Origin: Acidobacteriaceae bacterium
GTDB lineage: Bacteria; Acidobacteriota; Terriglobia; Terriglobales; Acidobacteriaceae
DNA: 44,283 bases
Direction: 5' to 3'
Assembly: GCA_003131585.1 (NCBI GenBank)
Contig: PKVW01000075.1
Location: 451 to 44,733 of the forward strand
Under the pieces are notes generated by a model, which was not told the origin of the DNA, did no database searches, and saw only the letters and a program-made list of their open reading frames with translations. The stretch's first letter is position 1; every line of letters begins with the position of its first letter. The translations under genes were made by a program, and so were the position numbers. Positions 8,203-15,808 of this stretch are shown in pieces.

Positions 8203-8742
8203 ATGGCTACGACTCTTGCCCCGGTAGATTCTAGGGAAGTCGTCCGTTGCGATCATTGCCTGCTGGTTCAGTTCCGTACGGTCAATAACAATTGCCGGCG
8301 CTGCCACTCGTCCCTGGACGAGGAACCCGAGCCCGAGCCGGTGGTGATGGTGCCGCCGGTGATGATGCCCATGCCCGGCAATGGCCGTGGGCACTTGAAT
8401 CTGGCAACGTCGATCCGCTCGCTGCGTTTGCGAAGCGGATTGAGCCAGCGGCAACTGGCGGGACGCATGTCCGTGCCGCGGACTTACGTTTCCAAGATCG
8501 AGAACGAGAAAGCCACGCCCACGCTGTCTTCCCTGGAACGGTTGGCGCGGGCATTGGAGGTGACCGTGCCGGAACTGCTCAGTGGCGGAGAAAAGAGCCG
8601 CCAGGATGAAATCAGCGAACTGGTGAAAGACTCGTTCATCGCCGAGATACTGCCGTTCGTTTCGCAACTGAACGGGATGCAGATGTCGAGCATCCTGACC
8701 GAGGTGCGGGACTTGACGGTGCGGCCGCGAAGGACCGCGTAG
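8203..8742 (+). CDS. Zinc-ribbon plus XRE-type helix-turn-helix regulator
   Basis: This 179-residue protein combines a small N-terminal zinc ribbon with an XRE DNA-binding domain. Four cysteines form CDHC-x11-CRRC (C16, C19, C31, C34). A linker rich in Glu, Pro, Val and Met (residues 39-60) follows, then the helix-turn-helix at about 68-118 with LSQRQLAGRMSVPRTYVSKIENEKATPTLSSLERLARALE. The C-terminal 60 residues are helical and of unknown role. The ATG at 8203 is chosen because it starts just before the zinc ribbon; the frame is open further upstream to 8086. A TTGACA at 8086-8091 could be a -35 box, but no good -10 follows. A strong terminator lies about 120 nt downstream. Target genes are unknown. 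Confidence 0.8.
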   Translation: MATTLAPVDSREVVRCDHCLLVQFRTVNNNCRRCHSSLDEEPEPEPVVMVPPVMMPMPGNGRGHLNLATSIRSLRLRSGLSQRQLAGRMSVPRTYVSKIENEKATPTLSSLERLARALEVTVPELLSGGEKSRQDEISELVKDSFIAEILPFVSQLNGMQMSSILTEVRDLTVRPRRTA

Positions 8743-8863
8743 TACGCGCGACTGGAGATCCTTCGCCGCAAAAAAGCGCGGCTCAGGATTTCGCCAGCAG
8801 GCTCTGGCTTTGCCAATGCCTGCTAAACGGCTCAAGTTTATCCGGGCGACCAGCCAACTCAAT

Positions 8864-8893
8864 GCCGGGACCATTCTTGGTCCCGGCTTTTTT
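8864..8893 (+). terminator. Rho-independent terminator after the XRE regulator
   Basis: GCCGGGACC pairs perfectly with GGTCCCGGC around an ATTCTT loop and is followed by six T. It is about 120 nt downstream of the regulator stop. That long 3' region (8743-8863) has no gene and could belong to the regulator mRNA or a small RNA. Confidence 0.92.
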
Positions 8894-8990
8894 CTTGCGA
8901 CGGTCTGGCACGGGTACCCTCGTCCGCGAATGTGAAGATCGTCGGCCTTCCCGCTCTAGGAAAACGGCTATTTACCTTTCTGTAACTGGC

Positions 8991-9109
8991 GGTATACCCC
9001 CCTCCCCCCCTGGTCCATTGGAATCATCACCGTAGCGTGAAAATCGCAAAAAATCTTAGGGCTGCAACAACTTACGGGTAAAATCTTGAGCTGTAAGGAG
9101 TTATGCGGC
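8991..9109. repeat. C-tract element followed by a degenerate ~32-bp tandem repeat
   Basis: GGTATACCCC continues into CCTCCCCCCC at 8991-9010. From about 9047 two imperfect units follow: one starting CAAAAAATCTTAGGGCTG and one starting TAAAATCTTGAGCTGTAAGG at 9079, each ending in a (A/G)(A/G)(C/G)TTA(C/T)G-like block. No coding potential is seen. This is the main content of the 506-bp gap 8743-9248, together with the terminator at its left and the hairpin at its right. Confidence 0.5.
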
Positions 9110-9198
9110 TGCATTTGGGTGTGAAAGAGCTTCACTGAAACCTATAGCATTGGCCGGCGGGCGCGCTGACGTCAAGTCTACGAAAGTAGGCATGTTAA

Positions 9199-9233
9199 CG
9201 CGCCGCGCCCCTTTTACCGAACGGCGCGGCGCG
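9199..9233. repeat. 11-bp GC hairpin at the 3' end of the GHKL ATPase gene
   Basis: CGCGCCGCGCC (9199-9209) and GGCGCGGCGCG (9223-9233) are perfect reverse complements around a 13-nt loop. The element lies 15 bp beyond the stop of the minus-strand ATPase gene, where a terminator would be expected. No T-run follows on either strand, so it may act as a 3' stabiliser or a factor-assisted terminator. Confidence 0.65.
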
Positions 9234-9248
9234 CGAATTCTGATGACG

Positions 9249-10775
9249 CTAGTTGAGTAGCGTTCGAAGATTTCCGGACATCACGGCTTTGAAGTTATTC
9301 ACCGCGTCGAGTTCGCCGTCGTCGAGCATTCTTAGTTCGGCTGTGGCCATGCTGTAGATCAAGAAGTCGGCAGCCGTGACCGAACGGCCGTCGTTAATGT
9401 TGTCCACAATAAAGCGTTGGTAAAATGGGTGCTCGACGTTGTACCTCAGTACGAGCCTCCTGCCCTCCATGTCGCACTCATAGATCTGGCCGTTCGGTCC
9501 CAGCCTCTCTTCGCGGATCTCGCAGTTCAGTCGCGTCTCAAGGGCCTGCGTGCGCGTAAAATTCTTGCGCTCGTGCTCAGGCTCTGTTTTTGAGGGGTGC
9601 CCGTTACCGGGACTCTTGCGTGGTTGTCGCTTCTCCACAACGGCCTTCGGCTTGATCAGGAGCTTATCTTTCTCGGCGATGGCTTTGGCGGACTGATTGT
9701 GAAGCTGCTGCTGCACCTCGGATGTTTCCACCCGCTTTTTTGTCGCTTCTCTCCTCTTGATCGTTCGGCAAGTAGGGATCAGCGTATTCGCGAGCTGGTC
9801 GTAAAGGCTTTGGTCTAGGTTGACCTGCCGCTTTGTAAATTCGACCCCAACGAGCTGATCCAGGGTACCCGGGAAGAAAAGCTCCCCGCGCATGCGATTG
9901 AAGTCATTGTGCTTTGTAAACATGTTCAGCGTTACAGCATTCACTATCTCTCGCTGGTTTCGCATGACATAAAAACCCTGGGCCTTCATCGATCTCCCCA
10001 CTTCCAGATCGTTCGCCGGGTTTTCCGGTACCAGAACGATGCGCGCGCGAACGCTCTCCTGCTTCTCTTGCCCGTCTTCGCTCACCTTAATCGGGAAGAC
10101 CTCATCAACCACAACCTCAGTCGCAGGATCACTCAACTGGAGAGGGTCGACAGCGGCAACGGCTTCGTCATTTATGAGAATCTGGCGACCCGCATCGATG
10201 AAGTAGCGGTGTATGCGGCCGAGTTGATTCTTCAGGATGGACGCAAATGCGGACATGTTCCTGTTCTTCAGATTGTCGCACTTGGTGAGAATGACGATTG
10301 TCCCGTTCACGGCCTCACCAATCTCTGTCTCCAGCTCCCGAACTTCCTCCGGAGCTGCTACGTCCAAGTGCTTAAGAAAGGCGTTCTTCGCCACCACTTC
10401 GTCCACGTCCCAAGCACTGGACCAGCATCCTTCATCCGTGCGTGTGATCACGTGGCACTTCTTCGCGATAGACAGGCTCGCGGTCACTAGCCCCATACCA
10501 AACTTCCCGAGATCGGAATTTAGATCGCGCGTGGTTAGCGAACCCAGGCGCATGGCCTGGTCCAGGACATCCTTAACCATGCCTGTTCCACGGTCGGCAA
10601 TGGAAATGTACGGCTGATTGTTCCGCTGTTGCACACGAATGCTTACATAACGTGCCTCAGCGTCAATTGCATTGTCGACGAGATCGGCTATAGCTTCATA
10701 GTTGCCATAACCTAGGTGGCGGAGGGATTCAACAAGACGACCCGCATTGGGATCGTTGGGACGATCGTAACGCAT
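9249..10775 (-). CDS. Stand-alone GHKL (HSP90/MutL/MORC-like) ATPase
   Basis: The N-terminal half is a GHKL nucleotide-binding domain. The N-box is EAIADLVDNAIDA, the G1 box is DRGTGM and the G2 box is GKFGMGLVTASLS. The first N-box residue of the D-L-V-D-N core, glutamate in MutL, is aspartate. A transducer-like middle region follows, then a Lys-rich linker (KKRVET...KSPGNGHPSK) and a C-terminal globular part without a recognised fold. The ATG at 10775 is preferred over a TTG at 10850 because GGGAG sits 8-9 nt upstream; this gives 508 residues. Related free-standing ATPases occur with restriction-modification and defence genes (MORC-like family), but no such partner is adjacent. It has visibly less GC-biased codons than its neighbours, suggesting transfer. 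Function is unknown. Confidence 0.75.
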   Translation of the reverse strand: MRYDRPNDPNAGRLVESLRHLGYGNYEAIADLVDNAIDAEARYVSIRVQQRNNQPYISIADRGTGMVKDVLDQAMRLGSLTTRDLNSDLGKFGMGLVTASLSIAKKCHVITRTDEGCWSSAWDVDEVVAKNAFLKHLDVAAPEEVRELETEIGEAVNGTIVILTKCDNLKNRNMSAFASILKNQLGRIHRYFIDAGRQILINDEAVAAVDPLQLSDPATEVVVDEVFPIKVSEDGQEKQESVRARIVLVPENPANDLEVGRSMKAQGFYVMRNQREIVNAVTLNMFTKHNDFNRMRGELFFPGTLDQLVGVEFTKRQVNLDQSLYDQLANTLIPTCRTIKRREATKKRVETSEVQQQLHNQSAKAIAEKDKLLIKPKAVVEKRQPRKSPGNGHPSKTEPEHERKNFTRTQALETRLNCEIREERLGPNGQIYECDMEGRRLVLRYNVEHPFYQRFIVDNINDGRSVTAADFLIYSMATAELRMLDDGELDAVNNFKAVMSGNLRTLLN

Positions 10776-10944
10776 AGTATTGTCTCCCGTGTCGATGCTC
10801 TTGGCACCAACTGGAATTTTGGACCTTACAGTGTCACCAGCCTCAGCCAATGACGGAAGCTAGACTATCACCCTGCCATCAGGAAGAAAAGAAAAAAATA
10901 CCCGTCCACACTTTTCGGGCGGGTCTCGCACGCGCGCCCCTCAG

Positions 10945-11073
10945 GGGCTGAAGCCCGAGTCTTTTTTGGCTCTGGGCGGCACGGCTGAAGCCGTGCCCTG
11001 ATACGAATCGCATCCTTCGGCGGCTGAAGCCGCCGTTTATTTGTGAGGCCTTTACGGAGCGGCTGGAAGCCGC
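10945..11073. repeat. Cluster of four short palindromes with CTGAAG-type centres
   Basis: Four hairpins share a CT-GA-AG centre but differ in stem sequence: GGGCTGAAGCCC (10945-10956), GGCACGGCTGAAGCCGTGCC (10978-10997), GGCGGCTGAAGCCGCC (11019-11034) and GCGGCTGGAAGCCGC (11059-11073, one extra G). The second is followed by CTGATACGAAT, a tail also found after a palindrome at 12087-12106. They fill the gap between the divergent GHKL ATPase and uppS. Frames translated through this block are artefacts of the repeats. Confidence 0.85.
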
Positions 11074-11168
11074 GCCCCTTCAAAGGAAAATCGAAAGTCG
11101 AGTGCCCTGCCCGTCATTGCACCCGCTTCCCCGCTGTGTTAGCTTCGTGATTCGGAAGGGGATAGGCC

Positions 11169-11990
11169 TTGCAGGCAAGAGTTCCCGCCGGGCTGGATCG
11201 CAAGGAAACGGAAATCTACCGGCAGCTCGATCCAGAGCGGCTCCCACGACACATCGCGATCATCATGGACGGCAATGGACGCTGGGCCAAGCGGCGCCAC
11301 ATGCCGCGCGTGGCCGGGCATCGCGCCGGGGTGGCGGCGGTGCGCTCGACGGTGGAGACGGCGGCGCGCATTGGCGTCGGGGCGCTGACGCTTTACGCCT
11401 TCTCGGAGGAAAACTGGAAGAAGCGTCCCAAGAGCGAAGTCGACTTCCTGATGCGGCTGCTGAGCCGATATCTGAAGGCGGAAGTTCCCACGCTGAACGA
11501 GAACAACATCCGCCTGGAATACATTGGGCGGCAGCACGAACTGCCCGAAGATGTGCAGGAGCGCATGGCGTGGGCGCGCCAAAGCACGGCGCACAATACC
11601 GGGACGGTGCTCACGCTGGCGCTGAACTACAGCGCGCGCAGCGAACTGGTCGACGCGTTCCGTTCCATGGCCAATGCCGCTTCGCAGAATGGCGGCTTCG
11701 AGCATCTGCGGATTGATGAGGACACGGTCGGCCGCCATCTTTATACATCGCACCTGCCCGATCCGGACTTGGTGGTGCGCACGTCCGGCGAAATGCGGCT
11801 GAGCAACTTCTTGCTGTGGCAGTTGGCTTATGCCGAGATCTATGTGACGCCAACTTTGTGGCCCGATTTCCGCGGCTTGCATTTGCTGGAAGCCGTTGCC
11901 GAGTATCAGAAACGCGAGCGGCGATATGGCGGGCTGAACGGGGATGCGCGCGGTCGCCTCGGGGATGGGTTGGGCAAGGCTGATAAGTAA
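11169..11990 (+). CDS. uppS: Isoprenyl transferase (undecaprenyl diphosphate synthase)
   Basis: This cis-prenyltransferase makes undecaprenyl diphosphate, the lipid carrier for peptidoglycan and other surface glycans. The 273 residues include the catalytic aspartate in IIMDGNGRWA near residue 34, the AFSEENW block, the NYSARSEL motif, and the C-terminal substrate-binding signature VRTSGEMRLSNFLLWQ followed by PTLWPDF. The TTG at 11169 is supported by GGAAGGGG about 6 nt upstream, and no ATG precedes the conserved domain. It is the first gene of a same-strand group with cdsA, dxr and rseP. A palindromic repeat cluster precedes it and another follows it. Confidence 0.95.
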   Translation: MQARVPAGLDRKETEIYRQLDPERLPRHIAIIMDGNGRWAKRRHMPRVAGHRAGVAAVRSTVETAARIGVGALTLYAFSEENWKKRPKSEVDFLMRLLSRYLKAEVPTLNENNIRLEYIGRQHELPEDVQERMAWARQSTAHNTGTVLTLALNYSARSELVDAFRSMANAASQNGGFEHLRIDEDTVGRHLYTSHLPDPDLVVRTSGEMRLSNFLLWQLAYAEIYVTPTLWPDFRGLHLLEAVAEYQKRERRYGGLNGDARGRLGDGLGKADK

Positions 11991-12051
11991 TGCCAGCCGC
12001 GTGAATGGCAGATTCATTTGGCTGGTTGCCAGGTTCGGTTTTCGAATCGCA

Positions 12052-12116
12052 GCGCCTGAAGGCGCGCCTGACGATGCCGCACTTGCGGTATGCCTGAAGG
12101 CATACCCTGATACGAA
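12052..12116. repeat. Two further CTGAAG-centre palindromes with CTGATACGAAT tail
   Basis: GCGCCTGAAGGCGC (12052-12065) and GGTATGCCTGAAGGCATACC (12087-12106) are perfect palindromes around a central GA. The second is followed by CTGATACGAAT, as in the block upstream of uppS. The pair lies between uppS and cdsA and directly precedes a 17-bp tandem repeat. Confidence 0.85.
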
Positions 12117-12167
12117 TCTTGAGCGTTTACGAGTCTTGAGCGTTTACGAGTCTTGAGCGTTTACGAA
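12117..12167. repeat. Three tandem copies of a 17-bp unit
   Basis: The unit TCTTGAGCGTTTACGAG occurs at 12117-12133, 12134-12150 and 12151-12167; only the last base of the third copy differs. It is 29 bp upstream of the cdsA start, within the transcribed leader if cdsA is read from uppS. Confidence 0.93.
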
Positions 12168-12196
12168 TGAGCGTTCGGTAGCTTGGCCTATCTCAA

Positions 12197-13108
12197 TTGC
12201 TAAAGCGCATCGCGACCGCGGTCGTCCTGATTCCGATTGTGATGTTGCTGGTGCTGCGCGCGCCCGTGCCGGTGCTCGCCGTGGTGGCGGCGGCAGTGGC
12301 GCTGATCGCGGTGCAAGAGTTTCTGAAGCTGATGGAAGGCTACGGCGCGCAGCCGCTGCGCCTGCCGACCTACATCTTTGTGGGATTGTGCTTTCTGTTT
12401 TTGGCGGCGAGCGCGGCGGCCGGCGAAACGCCGCAACTCTCCGCGCTGAAGTTTGTCCTCGGACTGGGATTTGCCTGCGCGATCGCTCCATTTCTTTTTC
12501 TGACCATCGGCCTGCGGCGGGCGCAGATGAGCGGCGCGTATCCGGCGGCGGCGGCCTCGGCGTTCGCTTTCGTCTACATTGCCCTGCCCATGGCCATGCT
12601 GGTGCAACTTCGCCAGCAATGGGCTGGGGCATTCTGGTTGCTCTACCTTCTCTTGGTGGTGTGGGCAGGAGACATTTTCGCGTACTTCGTGGGCCGGTCG
12701 CTGGGGCGGCATCTGATGGCGCCGCGCATCAGCCCCAAGAAAACCTGGGAGGGTGCGGCGGCCTCGCTGGCGGCAAGCCTGGTGGCGGGCATTTTGCTCT
12801 TCACCTACGCCCTGCAAATCAGTTCGTTCCTACTGCGCGTGGGACTGATCGAGCGCCGCGACGGCCTGTTCGGGCTGGAGAAGCCGGAGTTGTGGCCCAT
12901 TGTCCTGCTGACGGTTGCGCTGAACATCGCGGCGCAGCTGGGCGATCTGGTGGAATCGCTGATCAAACGGGGAGCCGGGGCGAAGGACTCGGGCTCCATT
13001 CTTCCCGGCCACGGCGGCATGCTGGATAGGATTGATGCCCTGCTCTTTGCGGCTCCCATACTTTGGTTCTACGTGGCAGCACTCTTCCCGCCCGCGCGTC
13101 CCTGGTAA
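12197..13108 (+). CDS. cdsA: Phosphatidate cytidylyltransferase (CDP-diglyceride synthase)
   Basis: This integral membrane enzyme makes CDP-diacylglycerol from phosphatidic acid and CTP, the branch point of phospholipid synthesis. The 303-residue sequence is mostly hydrophobic with about eight membrane segments starting at residue 6. The family signature is complete near the C-terminus: SLIKRGAGAKDSG, then LPGHGGMLDRIDALL, which carries the metal-binding aspartates. RISPKKTWEG near residue 177 is the other conserved block. The start is TTG at 12197 with no strong ribosome-binding site; no ATG lies before the first membrane segment. It is preceded by the palindromes and the 17-bp tandem repeat. 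Confidence 0.93.
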   Translation: MLKRIATAVVLIPIVMLLVLRAPVPVLAVVAAAVALIAVQEFLKLMEGYGAQPLRLPTYIFVGLCFLFLAASAAAGETPQLSALKFVLGLGFACAIAPFLFLTIGLRRAQMSGAYPAAAASAFAFVYIALPMAMLVQLRQQWAGAFWLLYLLLVVWAGDIFAYFVGRSLGRHLMAPRISPKKTWEGAAASLAASLVAGILLFTYALQISSFLLRVGLIERRDGLFGLEKPELWPIVLLTVALNIAAQLGDLVESLIKRGAGAKDSGSILPGHGGMLDRIDALLFAAPILWFYVAALFPPARPW

Positions 13109-13170
13109 CGGGTAAAATAAGAACTCAGTTCGAGAATTCAGTTAGAGAATCGGCTGGGAATTTGCCTGGT

Positions 13171-14370
13171 ATGAAACGCATTGCCATCCTGGGATCGACG
13201 GGGTCGATCGGCCGCAGCACGCTGAGTGTGGCCGAGAGCTATCCGGAACGCTTTCGGATCGTCGCGCTGGCCGCGGGCGGCAATCTGGAGGCGGCCTTCG
13301 AGCAGGCGCGGCGCTGGCGCCCCCGCGTGATTTCGATGGCGGCGGAGCCCGACGCCGATGGGCTGCGCGCGCGTCTGAGGCAAGCCGGGTTAAGCGAAGT
13401 CGAAGTCGTTTACGGAGCGGCCGGAACGGTGAAGGTCGCGACCCATTCCGAGGCCGACTTCGTGGTGAGCGCCATCGTGGGCGTGGCTGGGCTTGAAGCC
13501 ACCTACGAAGCGGTGAAAGCCGGAAAGACGGTCGGCGTGGCCAATAAGGAATGCCTGGTCGCGGCCGGCGAACTGATCACGGCGGAAGCGCGCAAGCAGG
13601 GCAAACCGCTGCTGCCCATCGACAGCGAGCATAATGCCGTGCACCAGTGCCTGCGGGGCGGGCGAATGGCGGAAGTGGAGCGCATCTGGCTGACGGCCTC
13701 CGGCGGCCCGTTTCTGAACACGCCGCGCTCGGAATTCAGCTCCATCACGGTGGAGCAGGCGCTCAATCATCCGACCTGGAAGATGGGCAAGCGCATCACC
13801 ATCGACTCGGCGACGTTAATGAACAAAGGTTTCGAGGTGATCGAGGCATGCAGATTGTTTCACATGCCGCCGGCGAAGATCGAAGTCCTGGTGCATCCGC
13901 AATCGACCATTCATTCCATGGTGGAATTTGTGGATGGCAGCATACTTGCTCAGTTTTCGGTGACCGACATGCGGCTGCCGATTCTGTACGCTCTAACATA
14001 TCCCGAGCGGATTCAATCGGATATGCGCTTCCCGGTGAGTAACTTGCGTCATCTGGACTTCAGCCCTCCAGACGTGAATAAATTCCCTTGCCTGCGTCTC
14101 GCTTACGAGGCGGTGGAAGCGGGAGGAGCGAAGACGGTCGCGCTGAACGCAGCCGATGAGGTCGCGGTAGCGGCGTTTCTCGCAGGCAGCATTGGATTCG
14201 ACCAGATTCCTAGGATCATCGAAGAGGCGGTTTCGGCATCTAATTCTGGGAAACTGGAGTCTATTGGAAAGGTGCTTGAAGCCGACGCCGAAGCCCGCCG
14301 ATATGCTCAAGAGCTGGTTTTGGGAATAAATAAGAAGATCGCGCGCCCGCGGGCGACATCTGTGGTGTAG
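13171..14370 (+). CDS. dxr: 1-deoxy-D-xylulose 5-phosphate reductoisomerase
   Basis: This enzyme catalyses the first committed step of the MEP isoprenoid pathway, turning DXP into MEP with NADPH. The frame is open further upstream, overlapping cdsA, but the ATG at 13171 puts the NADPH-binding strand MKRIAILGSTGSIG at the exact N-terminus, as in other Dxr proteins; this gives 399 residues. Substrate and metal binding motifs are present: LLPIDSEHNAVHQCL, LTASGGPF, MNKGFEVIEA, and VHPQSTIHSMVEFVDGS. It stands 62 nt after cdsA and 40 nt before rseP. The pathway enzyme IspG is also encoded in this window at 19498-20751. Confidence 0.96.
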   Translation: MKRIAILGSTGSIGRSTLSVAESYPERFRIVALAAGGNLEAAFEQARRWRPRVISMAAEPDADGLRARLRQAGLSEVEVVYGAAGTVKVATHSEADFVVSAIVGVAGLEATYEAVKAGKTVGVANKECLVAAGELITAEARKQGKPLLPIDSEHNAVHQCLRGGRMAEVERIWLTASGGPFLNTPRSEFSSITVEQALNHPTWKMGKRITIDSATLMNKGFEVIEACRLFHMPPAKIEVLVHPQSTIHSMVEFVDGSILAQFSVTDMRLPILYALTYPERIQSDMRFPVSNLRHLDFSPPDVNKFPCLRLAYEAVEAGGAKTVALNAADEVAVAAFLAGSIGFDQIPRIIEEAVSASNSGKLESIGKVLEADAEARRYAQELVLGINKKIARPRATSVV

Positions 14371-14410
14371 TGGCTGAATCTAACAGGGGAGCTGTCTACG
14401 TATTTCTTTT

Positions 14411-15757
14411 ATGTCTGATTTCCTTATCGCCGTCGCTGCCGTCGCTGTGGTCCTGGGCTTCATGATTCTGATCCACGAGTTCGGCCACTATGCCGTGGCC
14501 AAGTGGCTGGGGGTCCGGGTAGAAGTTTTCTCCATCGGGTTCGGGAAGCGCTTGCTGGGCTTCCGCCGGGGCGACACCGACTACCGCATTAGTGCGATAC
14601 CGCTGGGCGGCTACGTCAAGATGAGCGGCGAGAATCCCATGGACGAGCGAACCGGCGATCCTGCCGAGTTCATGTCCCACTCGCGCTGGCACCGCTTCCT
14701 GATCGCGATTGCCGGCCCGACGATGAATATTCTGCTGGCCATCTTCCTGCTTACCGCGGTTTACATGGTGCATTACGAGTATCCGATTTTTCTCGACAAG
14801 CCGGCGGTCATCGAAGGAGTGAAGCACGACTCCCCTGCGGCCCAAGCCGGGTTGCAGCCGGGCGACCGGGTGGTGAAGGTCGATGGTATTGAGAATCCAA
14901 CCTGGGAACAACTGCAGCCCCGCGTGTGGCTCAGTCCCAACCAACCGCTGACCATCACCATCCAGCGGGGAGATCGGATCTTCCAGAAAACCATCGTGCC
15001 CCAGGCGGTGACCACGTCCGAGGTGGGTTCCGCGGGATGGTATCCCGAGGAACCCGTCGTCGTCGGCCGGCTTGAGCCCAACACACCCGCCGCCAAGGCC
15101 GGGATAAAAGAAGACGACAGAATCGTTGCCATGGATGGCCAGCCGCTGGTTTCCATCGAAAACATGATTGAGCGCCTCCAGCAAACCAGGGACAATCCCG
15201 TCGATCTGACGGTGATCCGCGGCAGTCAGACTTTGAGTTTTCGCCTGAACCCTGTCCTTTCGAAGACCGAAGATCCAAAAGAGCAGAGATATCGGCTGGG
15301 ATTCCTCAACAAGAGCGAGACGAAGGTAACCACCCTGCCCTTCGCCCAGGCATTGAGTCTTTCGCTGGAGACAAACAAGAAATACTCGTTGCTGATTCTG
15401 GAGTTGGCCAAGAAGATTGTGCAACGGAAGGTGTCGCTCCGCGCCGTTTCCGGCCCCATCGGCATTGCCCAGGACGCTGGCTACGCGGTGCAGCAAAAGG
15501 GCTGGACGCCACTGATGGAGTTGACGGCAGGGATCAGCCTCAACCTCGGCATCTTTAATCTGCTGCCGATCCCCATTCTCGACGGCGGCGTCATCCTGTT
15601 TCTTTTGATCGAAGGACTCATGCGGCGCGACGTCAGCCTGCGCATCAAAGAGCGCGTCTACCAGGCCGCGTTCGTTTTCCTTGTGCTGTTCGCGGTGATG
15701 GTCATCTACAACGATCTGATGAAGACGCTGCCGGGATTAATGGATCGGCTGCCGTAG
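14411..15757 (+). CDS. rseP: Site-2 intramembrane metalloprotease RseP
   Basis: This membrane zinc protease cleaves transmembrane segments, classically an anti-sigma factor in envelope stress and also signal-peptide remnants. The zinc-binding HEFGH lies at residues 22-26 in the first membrane helix. The conserved IGFGKRL...IPLGGYVKM loop follows. Two PDZ domains are visible at roughly 115-195 and 205-285, each with its own carboxylate-binding loop and an AGLQPGDRV or AGIKEDDRI type motif. The third zinc ligand is in NLLPIPILDGG near the C-terminus. The 448-residue length is typical. Its place after uppS, cdsA and dxr is the common bacterial order. No anti-sigma factor substrate is encoded nearby. 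Confidence 0.94.
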   Translation: MSDFLIAVAAVAVVLGFMILIHEFGHYAVAKWLGVRVEVFSIGFGKRLLGFRRGDTDYRISAIPLGGYVKMSGENPMDERTGDPAEFMSHSRWHRFLIAIAGPTMNILLAIFLLTAVYMVHYEYPIFLDKPAVIEGVKHDSPAAQAGLQPGDRVVKVDGIENPTWEQLQPRVWLSPNQPLTITIQRGDRIFQKTIVPQAVTTSEVGSAGWYPEEPVVVGRLEPNTPAAKAGIKEDDRIVAMDGQPLVSIENMIERLQQTRDNPVDLTVIRGSQTLSFRLNPVLSKTEDPKEQRYRLGFLNKSETKVTTLPFAQALSLSLETNKKYSLLILELAKKIVQRKVSLRAVSGPIGIAQDAGYAVQQKGWTPLMELTAGISLNLGIFNLLPIPILDGGVILFLLIEGLMRRDVSLRIKERVYQAAFVFLVLFAVMVIYNDLMKTLPGLMDRLP

Positions 15758-15808
15758 CGGCGCGTTCATCGGGCAGACACATCTTCGTATATCGACCGCC
15801 GTCGCAGC

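Noticed and set aside
10868-11083. 71-codon minus-strand frame between the GHKL ATPase and uppS
   Set aside because: The translation is generated by the palindromic repeat cluster.
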